Shown here: one piece after another, positions 51,826 to 59,940 of the stretch | How the letters are laid out: every line of letters begins with the position of its first letter | Numbering within the stretch: position 1 is the stretch's first letter | Origin: an uncultured Bacteriovorax sp. | Lineage (GTDB): Bacteria > Bdellovibrionota > Bacteriovoracia > Bacteriovoracales > Bacteriovoracaceae | Direction: 5' to 3' | DNA length: 64,000 bases | Assembly (NCBI GenBank): GCA_946481315.1 | Contig: CAMLMH010000002.1 | Location: forward strand, 432,686 to 496,685 | Notes under the pieces: model-generated | Seen by the model: the letters and a program-made list of their open reading frames with translations, nothing else | Told to the model about the DNA's origin: nothing | Database searches by the model: none | Made by a program: the position numbers and the translations under genes

Positions 51826-52569
51826 ATGAATACTCAAAAAATGATTGAAAAACTTTATGCTCACAAGGGAAAAGGCGCGCTTTGTTTAGTGCCGACTCCT
51901 CTGTCAGAAGAAGGAAAACTTGATCCGGTGGCCCTGGAGCTGCTTTTGTTTGCGTCCACGGAAAAAAAAGATGAATCACTTTTTGTCATTGAGGATTTGA
52001 AGCCGGGTCGTAAACGCTGGCTGCATTTTGGACTTCCCCGCGAATGCGTCGATCATTTTGTTCTCTATAACGAACATACGGCCAGGTCAGTTGCACCTGA
52101 ATTACTTGCAGCGATCAAAAGCGGGAAAAAAGTCTTTCTCATGAGTGATGGCGGTCTGCCTGCATTTTATGATCCGGGAATGGAGCTCGTTAATCTCTGT
52201 CATGAAAACCGCCAGCAGGTCACGTCCACACCCTTAGCAAATTCTGTGGCCCTCGCCCTCGCACTCTCGGGATTTTCCCATAAAAAATTCTGGTTTGAAG
52301 GTTTTCTTCCTATGGATCAGGAGGAGCGCAAACAAGTGATCAAAGATCTGCTCAGACAAAAGCATACGGCCATTGTGATGGATACGCCTTATCGTTTAAA
52401 GCGTGTGCTGGAAGAATTTCAAGAAGCAATGAGTGGCTCACGAAAAAAAATATTTCTCGCTGTAGATCTCAATACGGAAAGGGAAGAGCTGCTGCGGGGA
52501 ACGAGTGCTGAAATCACTTCCCGGTTAAGCGACTTTAAACGGGAGTTTGTCCTGATTCTTTCTGAATAA
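51826..52569 (+). CDS. RsmI-like SAM-dependent tetrapyrrole-methylase-fold protein, 247 aa
   Basis: Tetrapyrrole methylase fold as in RsmI (16S rRNA C1402 2'-O-methyltransferase): LVPTPLSEEG (residues 20-29), SGKKVFLMSDGGLPAFYDPG (the usual SDAGTPGISDPG), ALALSGFSHKKFWFEGFLP and IVMDTPYRLKRVLEE. Several core residues differ from classic RsmI (GGLPAFY for GTPGIS), so it is a divergent paralog. It is followed 47 bp later by the fni gene and may be cotranscribed with the mevalonate set. Confidence 0.8.
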   Translation: MNTQKMIEKLYAHKGKGALCLVPTPLSEEGKLDPVALELLLFASTEKKDESLFVIEDLKPGRKRWLHFGLPRECVDHFVLYNEHTARSVAPELLAAIKSGKKVFLMSDGGLPAFYDPGMELVNLCHENRQQVTSTPLANSVALALALSGFSHKKFWFEGFLPMDQEERKQVIKDLLRQKHTAIVMDTPYRLKRVLEEFQEAMSGSRKKIFLAVDLNTEREELLRGTSAEITSRLSDFKREFVLILSE

Positions 52570-52616
52570 AAACAACAAGATAGCACAAACTTTAAGCATG
52601 ACGATCGAGAGTATCC

Positions 52617-53669
52617 GTGGTACTAAAAGACCCTATGCAAGAAACCCGTAAAAGAGACCATATTGAAATGGCAGACAGAGCCCAATTATCCAAAGTGCAT
52701 CTGGATGGTCGTTTTTATTATGAACCGCTTTTGGCCGCTCATCCCGGCACACAATCTGACTTATTGCTTACGGAGTTTCTGGGAAAAAAACTTAAAGCTC
52801 CATTCTGGATCTCCAGTATGACTGGAGGAGTAGGTGAAGCAAGAGTTATCAATCAAAATCTTGCCCGGCTGGCCAGAGAATTTTCACTGGGAATGGCCCT
52901 TGGTTCCTGCCGCGTTCTTTTAGAAGAGGACCGCTACTTTGAAGATTTTAACCTGCGGCCGGTATTGGGGTATGATCTTCCGTTTTTTGCCAATCTGGGA
53001 ATAGCCCAGATTGAACGAAGTGTACTCGCTGGAGAAGAACAAAAAATTTCTTCTATGGTGGAGCGGCTGGAAGCAGATGGACTGATCATTCATATCAATC
53101 CGCTGCAGGAATGGTATCAGAGCGAAGGAGACCGTTTCACTTTGTCCCCTTTAGAAACACTAAAGCGTTTTCTTCCCAAGTTTAAACGTAAAGTTTTAGT
53201 AAAAGAAGTAGGTCAGGGAATGGGACCTTTGAGTCTCAAAGCTCTTTTGGACCTGCCAATTGACGGAATAGAACTCGCGGGATTTGGTGGCACAAATTTC
53301 TCCCGACTGGAAATTCTTAGAAATAAAGAAAAACATCAATCTGCTCTGGTAAAAAATCAGGCACTGGCGTCAGTGGGACACTCAGCACTGGAAATGAGTT
53401 TAATGCTCAACTCTCTGCTGCAGTCAAACTCCAATTACGCAAAAAAAGAAATTATTATTTCCGGTGGAATCAGTGATGCCCTGGATGGACATTATCTGCA
53501 GGGACAATTGCAGTTTAACTCCGTCATGGGTTTTGCTAAACGGTTTCTAGACCATGCGGAAGATTATCAGCAATTACAAAAATGGACAGCAGATCAAATT
53601 GAAACACTTAAAATGGCCCGCGCTTTTTTAAGAGTCAGACCGATCACGGAGAACCAAACATGCAAATAG
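52617..53669 (+). CDS. fni: isopentenyl-diphosphate isomerase type 2 (FMN), 350 aa
   Basis: FMN/NADPH-requiring IPP-DMAPP isomerase with a TIM-barrel fold. Family blocks: TRKRDHIEMA near the N-terminus, SSMTGGVGEA (FMN loop), ALGSCRVLLEED, GIELAGFGGTNFSRLE and SGGISDALDG. Annotated start GTG 52617; an ATG at 52635 (MQETRKRDH) is equally plausible. The 3' end overlaps the HMG-CoA reductase start by 10 bp. Confidence 0.9.
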   Translation: MVLKDPMQETRKRDHIEMADRAQLSKVHLDGRFYYEPLLAAHPGTQSDLLLTEFLGKKLKAPFWISSMTGGVGEARVINQNLARLAREFSLGMALGSCRVLLEEDRYFEDFNLRPVLGYDLPFFANLGIAQIERSVLAGEEQKISSMVERLEADGLIIHINPLQEWYQSEGDRFTLSPLETLKRFLPKFKRKVLVKEVGQGMGPLSLKALLDLPIDGIELAGFGGTNFSRLEILRNKEKHQSALVKNQALASVGHSALEMSLMLNSLLQSNSNYAKKEIIISGGISDALDGHYLQGQLQFNSVMGFAKRFLDHAEDYQQLQKWTADQIETLKMARAFLRVRPITENQTCK

Positions 53670-55051
53670 ATAATGCGACAGCATCTGCCGGTGAGAAAAA
53701 CCCACAAACCAGTGTGAATGCTGAAATCAAACCTGCGATCAATGGTTTTTCTAAACTAAGTAAACTCGAAAAGATCGATATGATTGTTGAGCATTATTTT
53801 GCTCACTCTGAATTCGCCAAAGCTGAATTTAAAAAATACTGGCACAGTGATGAGAAGGTTCAGAAAATACTGGACGAGTTCTCTGAAAATACACTGACGA
53901 ACTATCCTTTTCCGATGGGAGTTGTTCCGAATGTTCTCATTAACAACCGCCTCTTTTGCGTCCCGATGGTCATTGAAGAAAGTTCGGTCGTTGCTGCTTC
54001 GGCCAAGGCCGCTAATTTCTGGCTGACTCGCGGTGGCTTTAAAGCAGAAGTGATCAGCACAAAAAAAATCGGTCAGGTTCACTTCATCTGGAATGGCGAC
54101 AGTGAAAAACTCTTTTCTTTGTTTGCTGCTAAAAAGGCAGAACTGATGGACAGTGTGAAAGCACTAACTAGCAATATGGAAAATCGTGGCGGAGGTCTTT
54201 TTGATCTAAAACTCATTGACCGGACAAATGATGAAGCCGGCTATTTTCAGCTCCTGGGTGAATTCGGAACATGTGACGCCATGGGGGCCAATTTTATCAA
54301 CTCCGTTTTAGAATCATTGGGCAAAACATGGAAAGAGATTGTGATGTCATCAGACTCACTGTCAGAAGATGAAAAAGATGTGCAGATAGTGATGGCGATT
54401 CTTTCTAACTACACACCAGAGTGCCGCGTTCGCAGTACGGTTGAATGCAAAATTGAAGACCTTAATGATCCGGGATTAGGAATGGACGCTGCTGAATTTG
54501 CCAGCAAATTTGCCCGGGCTATTCGCATTTCAAAAATCGATGTCACTCGTGCGACGACTCACAATAAAGGAATCTTTAACGGGATCGATGCAGTTGTGAT
54601 TGCAACTGGAAATGATTTTCGTGCAGTCGAGGCCTGTGGTCACGCCTATGCGGCCAGAGATGGTCAGTACCGCGGACTTTCGGATGTAGAAATCAAAGAC
54701 GGTATGTTCCGTTTTTCTCTGGAAATTCCGCTTTCAGTCGGAACAGTTGGAGGGCTAACCAGCCTGCATCCGATTGCTAAATTATCGCTGGGAATGCTGG
54801 GTGAACCGAATGCCCAGGAATTAATGAAAATCATCGCTACGATCGGACTGGCGCAAAATTTTGCAGCCGTTCGTTCTCTGGTGACCAGTGGAATACAAAA
54901 AGGTCATATGAAAATGCATCTTATGAATATACTTAATCATCTCGAAGCCAATCACGAAGAGCGTGAAGCCGCTAAGGCCCATTTTGCCAATGAAGTTATT
55001 TCTTTTAAGGGTGTACGCGAGTTTATAGCGAAGATGAGACATTACGCTTAA
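53660..55051 (+). CDS. mvaA: hydroxymethylglutaryl-CoA reductase, 463 aa
   Basis: Reduces HMG-CoA to mevalonate, committing step. No N-terminal membrane segment, so soluble, bacterial form. Motifs: catalytic Glu in VIEESSVVAAS, GEFGTCDAMGANFIN (NAD(P) region), catalytic Lys in TTHNKGIFNGIDAVVIATGND, and C-terminal His near SGIQKGHMKMHLMN. The N-terminal ~40 residues are Ala/Asn-rich and extra. Next gene begins 9 bp after. Class I versus II cannot be certain. Confidence 0.93.
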   Translation: MQIDNATASAGEKNPQTSVNAEIKPAINGFSKLSKLEKIDMIVEHYFAHSEFAKAEFKKYWHSDEKVQKILDEFSENTLTNYPFPMGVVPNVLINNRLFCVPMVIEESSVVAASAKAANFWLTRGGFKAEVISTKKIGQVHFIWNGDSEKLFSLFAAKKAELMDSVKALTSNMENRGGGLFDLKLIDRTNDEAGYFQLLGEFGTCDAMGANFINSVLESLGKTWKEIVMSSDSLSEDEKDVQIVMAILSNYTPECRVRSTVECKIEDLNDPGLGMDAAEFASKFARAIRISKIDVTRATTHNKGIFNGIDAVVIATGNDFRAVEACGHAYAARDGQYRGLSDVEIKDGMFRFSLEIPLSVGTVGGLTSLHPIAKLSLGMLGEPNAQELMKIIATIGLAQNFAAVRSLVTSGIQKGHMKMHLMNILNHLEANHEEREAAKAHFANEVISFKGVREFIAKMRHYA

Positions 55052-55078
55052 AAAAATAAAGTGACTAACAGGATAGTT

Positions 55079-56122
55079 ATGAATCAGATTAATTTGAATC
55101 AGATCAACGATGAGTTAAAAAAGTCCTGCCCGGAAAAAGATCAATATTTTTTCGGTCATGGAAAAGTTTTACTTAGTGGGGAGTATTTTGTCCTGGATGG
55201 AGCGCTTTCTCTGGCCCTTCCGACAAAGGTAGGTCAATCGCTGTCAGTAAAATACTCACCTTCATTTTCACCGGTTCTTTCCTGGAAATCATTTGATGTA
55301 AACGGCAATTGCTGGTTTGATTCTCAGTTTGAATTCTGGCATTTCAAATGTCTGGATGAAAAGCCTTCTGAAGAGGCTTTATTCCTGCAAAAAATTCTGC
55401 AGCAAGTTCGTAAACAGAATCCTCATTTCTTAAGAGATGATGTCGGTGTTCAGGTCGAAACGCGCCTGGGTTTTCCGCTGACATGGGGATTGGGCAGTTC
55501 TTCTTCACTCATCTATAACATAGCTCAATGGGCCTATGTTTCGCCGTTTGAACTGCTTTTTAAAACACATGGTGGGTCTGGATATGACATCGCTTGTGCC
55601 CAATCAGACGGGCCGATAGGTTATCGTAAAATTTCCAGTGGACCAAACTGGTCACCGGTTTACTTTCATCCGGCCTTTAAAGACAATCTTTTCTTTGTTT
55701 ATTTAGGCAACAAGAAAAACTCTCGTGAAGCTATAAAAGATTATTCTAAAAAACGTCCTTTTGATCAGGGACTCATTACTAAAATTAGTGAACTGACTCA
55801 GGAGTTTTTAGTCGCATCGACATTAAAACAGTTCCAGACATTAATGGTAACTCACGAAGAAATCGTCTCCAGTACGCTGGATCTTCCCAAAGTAAAAGAT
55901 TCACTTTTTCCGGACTTTCCTGGTGCGATTAAATCCCTGGGAGCTTGGGGTGGGGATTTTGTTTTAGTAGCGACAGAAATGGACCTGGAATACGTGAAAA
56001 ATTATTTTTCCGGAAAAGGCCTGTCCACACTTTATCGTTACAGCGATCTGATATCTGATCCGATTGAAGCTCACTCCAAAGATTCTGTAAAAATGGGTTT
56101 CTCTAATCACCTGTTACACTAG
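55079..56122 (+). CDS. GYDIA-family GHMP kinase of the mevalonate locus, 347 aa
   Basis: GHMP kinase with LLSGEYFVLDGALSLALP near the N-terminus, phosphate loop TWGLGSSSSLIYN and motif GGSGYDIACAQSDGPIGY, the signature of GYDIA-type kinases found in Bacteroidota and Bdellovibrionota. By position and need it likely phosphorylates mevalonate or phosphomevalonate. ATG 55079 with AGGAT is preferred to GTG 55061. The gene before and after are mva genes. Confidence 0.82.
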   Translation: MNQINLNQINDELKKSCPEKDQYFFGHGKVLLSGEYFVLDGALSLALPTKVGQSLSVKYSPSFSPVLSWKSFDVNGNCWFDSQFEFWHFKCLDEKPSEEALFLQKILQQVRKQNPHFLRDDVGVQVETRLGFPLTWGLGSSSSLIYNIAQWAYVSPFELLFKTHGGSGYDIACAQSDGPIGYRKISSGPNWSPVYFHPAFKDNLFFVYLGNKKNSREAIKDYSKKRPFDQGLITKISELTQEFLVASTLKQFQTLMVTHEEIVSSTLDLPKVKDSLFPDFPGAIKSLGAWGGDFVLVATEMDLEYVKNYFSGKGLSTLYRYSDLISDPIEAHSKDSVKMGFSNHLLH

Positions 56123-56130
56123 GATCAATT

Positions 56131-57165
56131 TTGGAAAATCATCATAAATTTTCAACCTCGTGGTCATCGCCGTCTAATATTGCCCTGATAAAATATTGGG
56201 GCAAGAAACCTATTCAGCTTCCCGGGAATCCCTCGGTCAGTTTTACACTAAAGCACTCAAAAACAAATATGAGTGTGACAGCGATAAGTAAAACCGAAAC
56301 GGGAATAGAGGTCGACTTTTCTTTTGAATCTAAACCCAATCAGAAGTTTCAGGATAAAATCGTAAAATTTCTTCAGGGACAGTTAACTACTTTTTCCTGG
56401 CTGGAAGAATTTAAGCTGATCATTAATTCCTCTAATACTTTTCCGCATTCATCCGGAATAGCCTCATCGGCTTCGTCTATGTCCGCTTTGTGTCTGTGTC
56501 TTTTGTCTTTAGATGAAATGATAGTGGGACGGGGACGAAATGAGTCCATGTTTTTTGAAGAGTCCTCTCGGCTTTCACGTCTGGCTTCCGGATCTGCAAG
56601 TAGATCCGTTTACCCTTTTATGGCCAGCTGGGGACTCATAAGTGAAGAGTTTGCTTCACCGGTTGACCGGCACCTGATTCATTCCGATTTTCATCATTTC
56701 TGCGATTCTATTTTAATAGTCGATGCGGGTGAGAAAACGGTTTCTTCCCGGGCAGGACATGCCTTGATGGAAAACCACCCTTTCCGTGATTGCCGCTATC
56801 AGCGGGCCCATGAAAATATGGAACGATTGATGATTGCAATGAAAAATGGTGATATGCCTCTTTTTATCGAAATCGTGGAAGAGGAAGCGCTCATGCTGCA
56901 TGCAATGATGATGACTTCCAGTCCAAGTTATATTCTTTTAAGACCCGAATCATTGCTTCTGATTGAAAAAATCAGAAGCTATAGATCCGAGACTCAGCTG
57001 CCGGTATGTTTTACAATTGATGCCGGTCCAAATATTCATTTACTTTATCCCGCATCCTGTAAAGATCAGGTTCAAACCTGGGCCAATCAATTACTTCCCA
57101 AGATAAAAATTATTCATGATGAAGTAGGTAACGGACCGGAAAGGCACATCATTCATGAATCGTGA
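56131..57165 (+). CDS. mvaD: diphosphomevalonate decarboxylase, 344 aa
   Basis: ATP-dependent decarboxylation of mevalonate diphosphate to IPP. Motifs: SPSNIALIKYWGKK (residues 13-26), FPHSSGIASSASSMSAL (phosphate loop, about 107-123), SRLASGSASRSVYPF and C-terminal DAGPNIHLLYP. Start is TTG 56131 with AGGAT upstream; no ATG fits. Overlaps the kinase start by 11 bp. Confidence 0.93.
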   Translation: MENHHKFSTSWSSPSNIALIKYWGKKPIQLPGNPSVSFTLKHSKTNMSVTAISKTETGIEVDFSFESKPNQKFQDKIVKFLQGQLTTFSWLEEFKLIINSSNTFPHSSGIASSASSMSALCLCLLSLDEMIVGRGRNESMFFEESSRLSRLASGSASRSVYPFMASWGLISEEFASPVDRHLIHSDFHHFCDSILIVDAGEKTVSSRAGHALMENHPFRDCRYQRAHENMERLMIAMKNGDMPLFIEIVEEEALMLHAMMMTSSPSYILLRPESLLLIEKIRSYRSETQLPVCFTIDAGPNIHLLYPASCKDQVQTWANQLLPKIKIIHDEVGNGPERHIIHES

Positions 57166-58072
57166 TACTGAAAAAAAATTTTATTCCAAAGTTCTGTTGT
57201 TTGGAGAATACAGTGTCATTCAAAATTCAATGGCCCTCTCAATACCTTACTCATTGTTTGAAGGCAGGCTGACTTTTCGGCGGGATAATACCGCAGTTGT
57301 CGATCCAGAGCTCAAGGCCTTCAGTCTTTACCTTAAGCAGTTGATAGAAGCTGAACAGCTCTTGTTCAACTTTGATATTACTTCATTTGAATTTGATATT
57401 TCCCAAGGGTTATTTTTTGACTCCACTATTCCACAAGGTTATGGAGTGGGAAGCAGCGGGGCGCTGGTTGCGGCGATTTTTGATCGCTATGAGCAGGAAG
57501 TTCATTCATCACTGGACATCTCGAAATTGAAGAAAATTTTTTCGCAAATGGAATCGCATTTTCACGGTGCAAGCTCGGGGGTCGATCCGCTTATAAGTTA
57601 TCTCAATTCACCGATACTAATAAAGAGTAAAAATGAACTTGGGCCGGTTATGCTTCCCAAGTTTGCCAAAGGAGCGGGAGGAATTTTTCTGCTTAATACC
57701 AAGCGATCGCGGAAAACGGAACCGCTGGTAAATCTTTTTCTGGAAAAAACATCCAACGAAAGATTTAGTCAGATTTGTGAAAGTGAGCTCATACCCATAA
57801 CCAATGCCTGCATTGATAATTTTCTCAAAGCTGATACGGCGATGCTTCTGGACAATTTCAAAAAATTATCTGAGTTTCAACTCGAGCATTTATCGCCGAT
57901 GATTCCAAAACTTTATCGTGATCTGTGGGGACAGGGGATTACCAGCAATGAGTTTTCTCTTAAACTGTGTGGCGCCGGAGGTGGTGGTTTCCTGATGGGA
58001 ATTACAGATGACTTCCGGAAAATTAAGCAAACGCTTAAATCACACGAGATCAGATTGTTGCTAAGTTTTTAA
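57155..58072 (+). CDS. mevalonate kinase-like GHMP kinase, 305 aa
   Basis: GHMP kinase: N-terminal KVLLFGEYSVIQNSMALSIP, phosphate loop PQGYGVGSSGALVAAI (about 101-116), HFHGASSGVDPLISY and C-terminal LKLCGAGGGGFLMGI. These blocks fit mevalonate kinase better than the decarboxylase. Together with the GYDIA kinase it would cover the two phosphorylation steps; which does which is not decidable from sequence. Last gene of the operon, converging with an enoyl-CoA hydratase-like gene (overlap 4 bp). Confidence 0.85.
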   Translation: MNRDTEKKFYSKVLLFGEYSVIQNSMALSIPYSLFEGRLTFRRDNTAVVDPELKAFSLYLKQLIEAEQLLFNFDITSFEFDISQGLFFDSTIPQGYGVGSSGALVAAIFDRYEQEVHSSLDISKLKKIFSQMESHFHGASSGVDPLISYLNSPILIKSKNELGPVMLPKFAKGAGGIFLLNTKRSRKTEPLVNLFLEKTSNERFSQICESELIPITNACIDNFLKADTAMLLDNFKKLSEFQLEHLSPMIPKLYRDLWGQGITSNEFSLKLCGAGGGGFLMGITDDFRKIKQTLKSHEIRLLLSF

Positions 58073-58866
58073 GCTTCCAATCCTGCTTCAAGCAGTAGAT
58101 TTTTAAAGTCCTGCGAACTCATGAATTCTTTTTCTTTGGTGTAGTCCCGGGTAACTGTGACCGCATTAAAGATTTGTTTTTCTTCTTCAATCTTCACGGC
58201 CGTCTGATTGAAAGTGTGTCCCAGCAGTCCGCGTTTTGCCTGTATACGGGCGACTGGCGCCTGAGAAAAAATTTGGGCAAGAATAACTTTTTGGATCGTA
58301 TCAGTCTCACACCATCCACCAAGCGCATTCATCGTTGCCAGATCAAAAGTGCGCCCGGAAAGCAATAAAGAGCGAAGGATGTTTTGGTTAATAAAGGGAG
58401 TGAGAAAAGAAAACAGACCACAGGCCGGTGTTAACCCCTGTGCCAGATAATCAAAAGCAAACTGGGCTTCATTTTTAGCAAGCCTAATATCAGCGGCCAG
58501 GGCCAGTTCAATACCTACGCCGCGGGCACCGCCTCTCAAGTCCATGATGACTGTCTGAGGAAGACACATTAGCGACTGGGCTATTGTTGAGAGCTTGGCA
58601 AATTGTTTACGGATTTTTTCTTCGGTAAAAGTTTTCAATTCTTCAGTATCGAAGCCCTGTATGAAGTGATCACCATAGCAGGTCAGAAAGATTGAGTGAA
58701 CTTCGTGGTGAGCAGCACTCCAGGCCAGAATGCTTTCCAGTTCAAAAAGCACTTCAGAGTTAATAACATTTGTTCGGAGTTTAATTTCGAGGGATTTTGT
58801 ATCAGTGAGAAGCGTGGTTGCCATCGTGTTGTAACTGAAGATGGGAATCCGAGTGAGTGCTTTCAT
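58069..58866 (-). CDS. enoyl-CoA hydratase/isomerase family protein, 265 aa
   Basis: Crotonase fold: FLTCYGDHFIQGFDTEEL (residues about 60-77), then oxyanion region VIMDLRGGARGVGIELALAADIRLAKNEAQFAF and a GLTPACG loop. The Glu pair of true hydratases is not obvious (GGARGVGIELA keeps one Glu), so it may be an isomerase or hydrolase relative. ATG 58866 after AAGGAAGG. Convergent with the mevalonate operon. Confidence 0.82.
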   Translation of the reverse strand: MKALTRIPIFSYNTMATTLLTDTKSLEIKLRTNVINSEVLFELESILAWSAAHHEVHSIFLTCYGDHFIQGFDTEELKTFTEEKIRKQFAKLSTIAQSLMCLPQTVIMDLRGGARGVGIELALAADIRLAKNEAQFAFDYLAQGLTPACGLFSFLTPFINQNILRSLLLSGRTFDLATMNALGGWCETDTIQKVILAQIFSQAPVARIQAKRGLLGHTFNQTAVKIEEEKQIFNAVTVTRDYTKEKEFMSSQDFKNLLLEAGLEA

Positions 58867-59115
58867 TAACCTTCCTTGGTATTAAACACTAATATTAAAA
58901 TCCATGAACCGAGAGTCTTTGTGAGAGATCCTTTCTCACAGGTTTATTCTTTCAAAATTTGAAAACCAATGTCAAAGAGCTTTTGCAAAAAAATTGAGAA
59001 AATTTGATTCTTATGTGATTTTCTTCTCAATTCAATAACTTTTGCTCGTTAGTGGAATGTTTTAGTCAGAATAGTTTTTCAGAAGATGGGGATAGACAGA
59101 ATAAAGGTATCCAGA
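58867..59115. other. AT-rich 249-bp intergenic region with inverted repeats
   Basis: No ORF or RNA gene seen. Contains GTGAGA/TCTCAC around 58921-58940 and an imperfect AT-rich hairpin ATTGAGAAAAT...ATTTTCTTCTCAAT at 58993-59032. No clear T-run terminator. It lies downstream of the TlpA-like gene and upstream of the enoyl-CoA hydratase-like gene. Confidence 0.35.
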
Positions 59116-59682
59116 TTATCTGATAAGTCTTAAAAAATTTTCCGATTCAAAATCAACTGGGTTGTGGAAAACAGCAATGGCTTCACCTTGTTTAAAGACA
59201 ATTGTTACGGGAATTGTGCTAAATGGAACAGAATCAGCTAGCCTCGTTTCTCTATCTGCTACGTGAAAGAATTCATCAGTAATCTTAAATTTACGGTGCG
59301 TTTTCATAAGGTTCAGGAGTTGATTTTCTGTATCAACATTTATACTGATAATAGAGAGATCTTTACGCGGGAATTTCTTTGCTAGTTGTATGAGACCGGG
59401 AATTTCCTGCATACATGGCAGGCACCAGGATGCCCAGAAATTAATCAGGACGATACGGGCCTGCAAATCAGCAGGGTAAAATTTTTTTCCTTCCAGAGTC
59501 AGATACTCATGCCGCCAAAGTTTTTGCTCGAGATTGATTTTCTCTTCCGGAATTAAGCTTGACGATGAATTTAACGGAGTCTGACAGCCGTATAGGACCG
59601 GCCAGAAGATCAAGCAGATAATAAATAAGGGGCAAAAGTTGAGTCGTTTCAAAGAAGACAAAAATGAAATATAATTATGCAT
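59116..59682 (-). CDS. TlpA-like thioredoxin-fold lipoprotein, 188 aa
   Basis: Membrane-anchored thiol-disulfide oxidoreductase for the periplasm. A hydrophobic segment ends in lipobox VLYGC (about Cys33). The thioredoxin motif NFWASWCLPCMQEIP (about residues 81-95) has the redox WCxxC, and cis-Pro TIPVTIVF follows. The N-terminus has about 10 extra residues; TTG codons 8 and 11 are alternative starts. A TATAAT box lies within 15 bp of ATG 59682, so the mRNA may be leaderless or start further down. Confidence 0.88.
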   Translation of the reverse strand: MHNYISFLSSLKRLNFCPLFIICLIFWPVLYGCQTPLNSSSSLIPEEKINLEQKLWRHEYLTLEGKKFYPADLQARIVLINFWASWCLPCMQEIPGLIQLAKKFPRKDLSIISINVDTENQLLNLMKTHRKFKITDEFFHVADRETRLADSVPFSTIPVTIVFKQGEAIAVFHNPVDFESENFLRLIR

Positions 59683-59696
59683 ACCTGTCTATTATA
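59670..59696. promoter_or_regulatory. overlapping divergent -10 boxes between TlpA-like and Cys-rich lipoprotein genes
   Basis: Plus strand: TATAAT 59670-59675 with TTTCAA 17 bp upstream, reading to the lipoprotein at 59709. Minus strand: TATAAT 59696-59691, reading to the TlpA-like gene. The two boxes are 15 bp apart, so polymerase binding at one would block the other. The -35 elements are poor. Confidence 0.45.
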
Positions 59697-59708
59697 AGGA
59701 GAAGTTAT

Positions 59709-59900
59709 ATGAAAGCACTTTTAAAAATCGGTCTTTTTTCTGTTTTAATTTCTTTGGCATCTTGTTCACATATGCGCCACCATGGTTGCAAAAATACTGA
59801 TAATTGCAAAATGGAAAAAGGATCTAAAGAATGCAAAGAGTGCTGTGAGAAAGGTCAGTGCGAAATGAAACCTGAAGAAAAGAAAGAAGCTGCTAAGTAA
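59709..59900 (+). CDS. small Cys-rich lipoprotein, 63 aa
   Basis: Signal peptide and lipobox LISLASC (Cys19). The tail has a Lys/Glu-rich sequence with five Cys arranged C-x5-C-x9-C-x2-CC-x4-C, suggestive of metal binding, and adjacent His (MRHHGC). AAGGAG SD before ATG 59709. Divergent from the thioredoxin-like lipoprotein, which suggests a shared role in thiol or metal handling (inference). Followed by a terminator. Confidence 0.75.
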   Translation: MKALLKIGLFSVLISLASCSHMRHHGCKNTDNCKMEKGSKECKECCEKGQCEMKPEEKKEAAK

Positions 59901-59910
59901 ACAAACAAAA

Positions 59911-59940
59911 AAAAAGCACCCGATGGGTGCTTTTTTTTTA
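59911..59940. terminator. intrinsic terminator between lipoprotein and trxB
   Basis: GCACCC-GAT-GGGTGC stem at 59916-59930 with A-tract before and T-tract after. Symmetric, so it can end transcription from the small lipoprotein (plus) and from trxB (minus), whose stop is at 59941. Confidence 0.9.
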
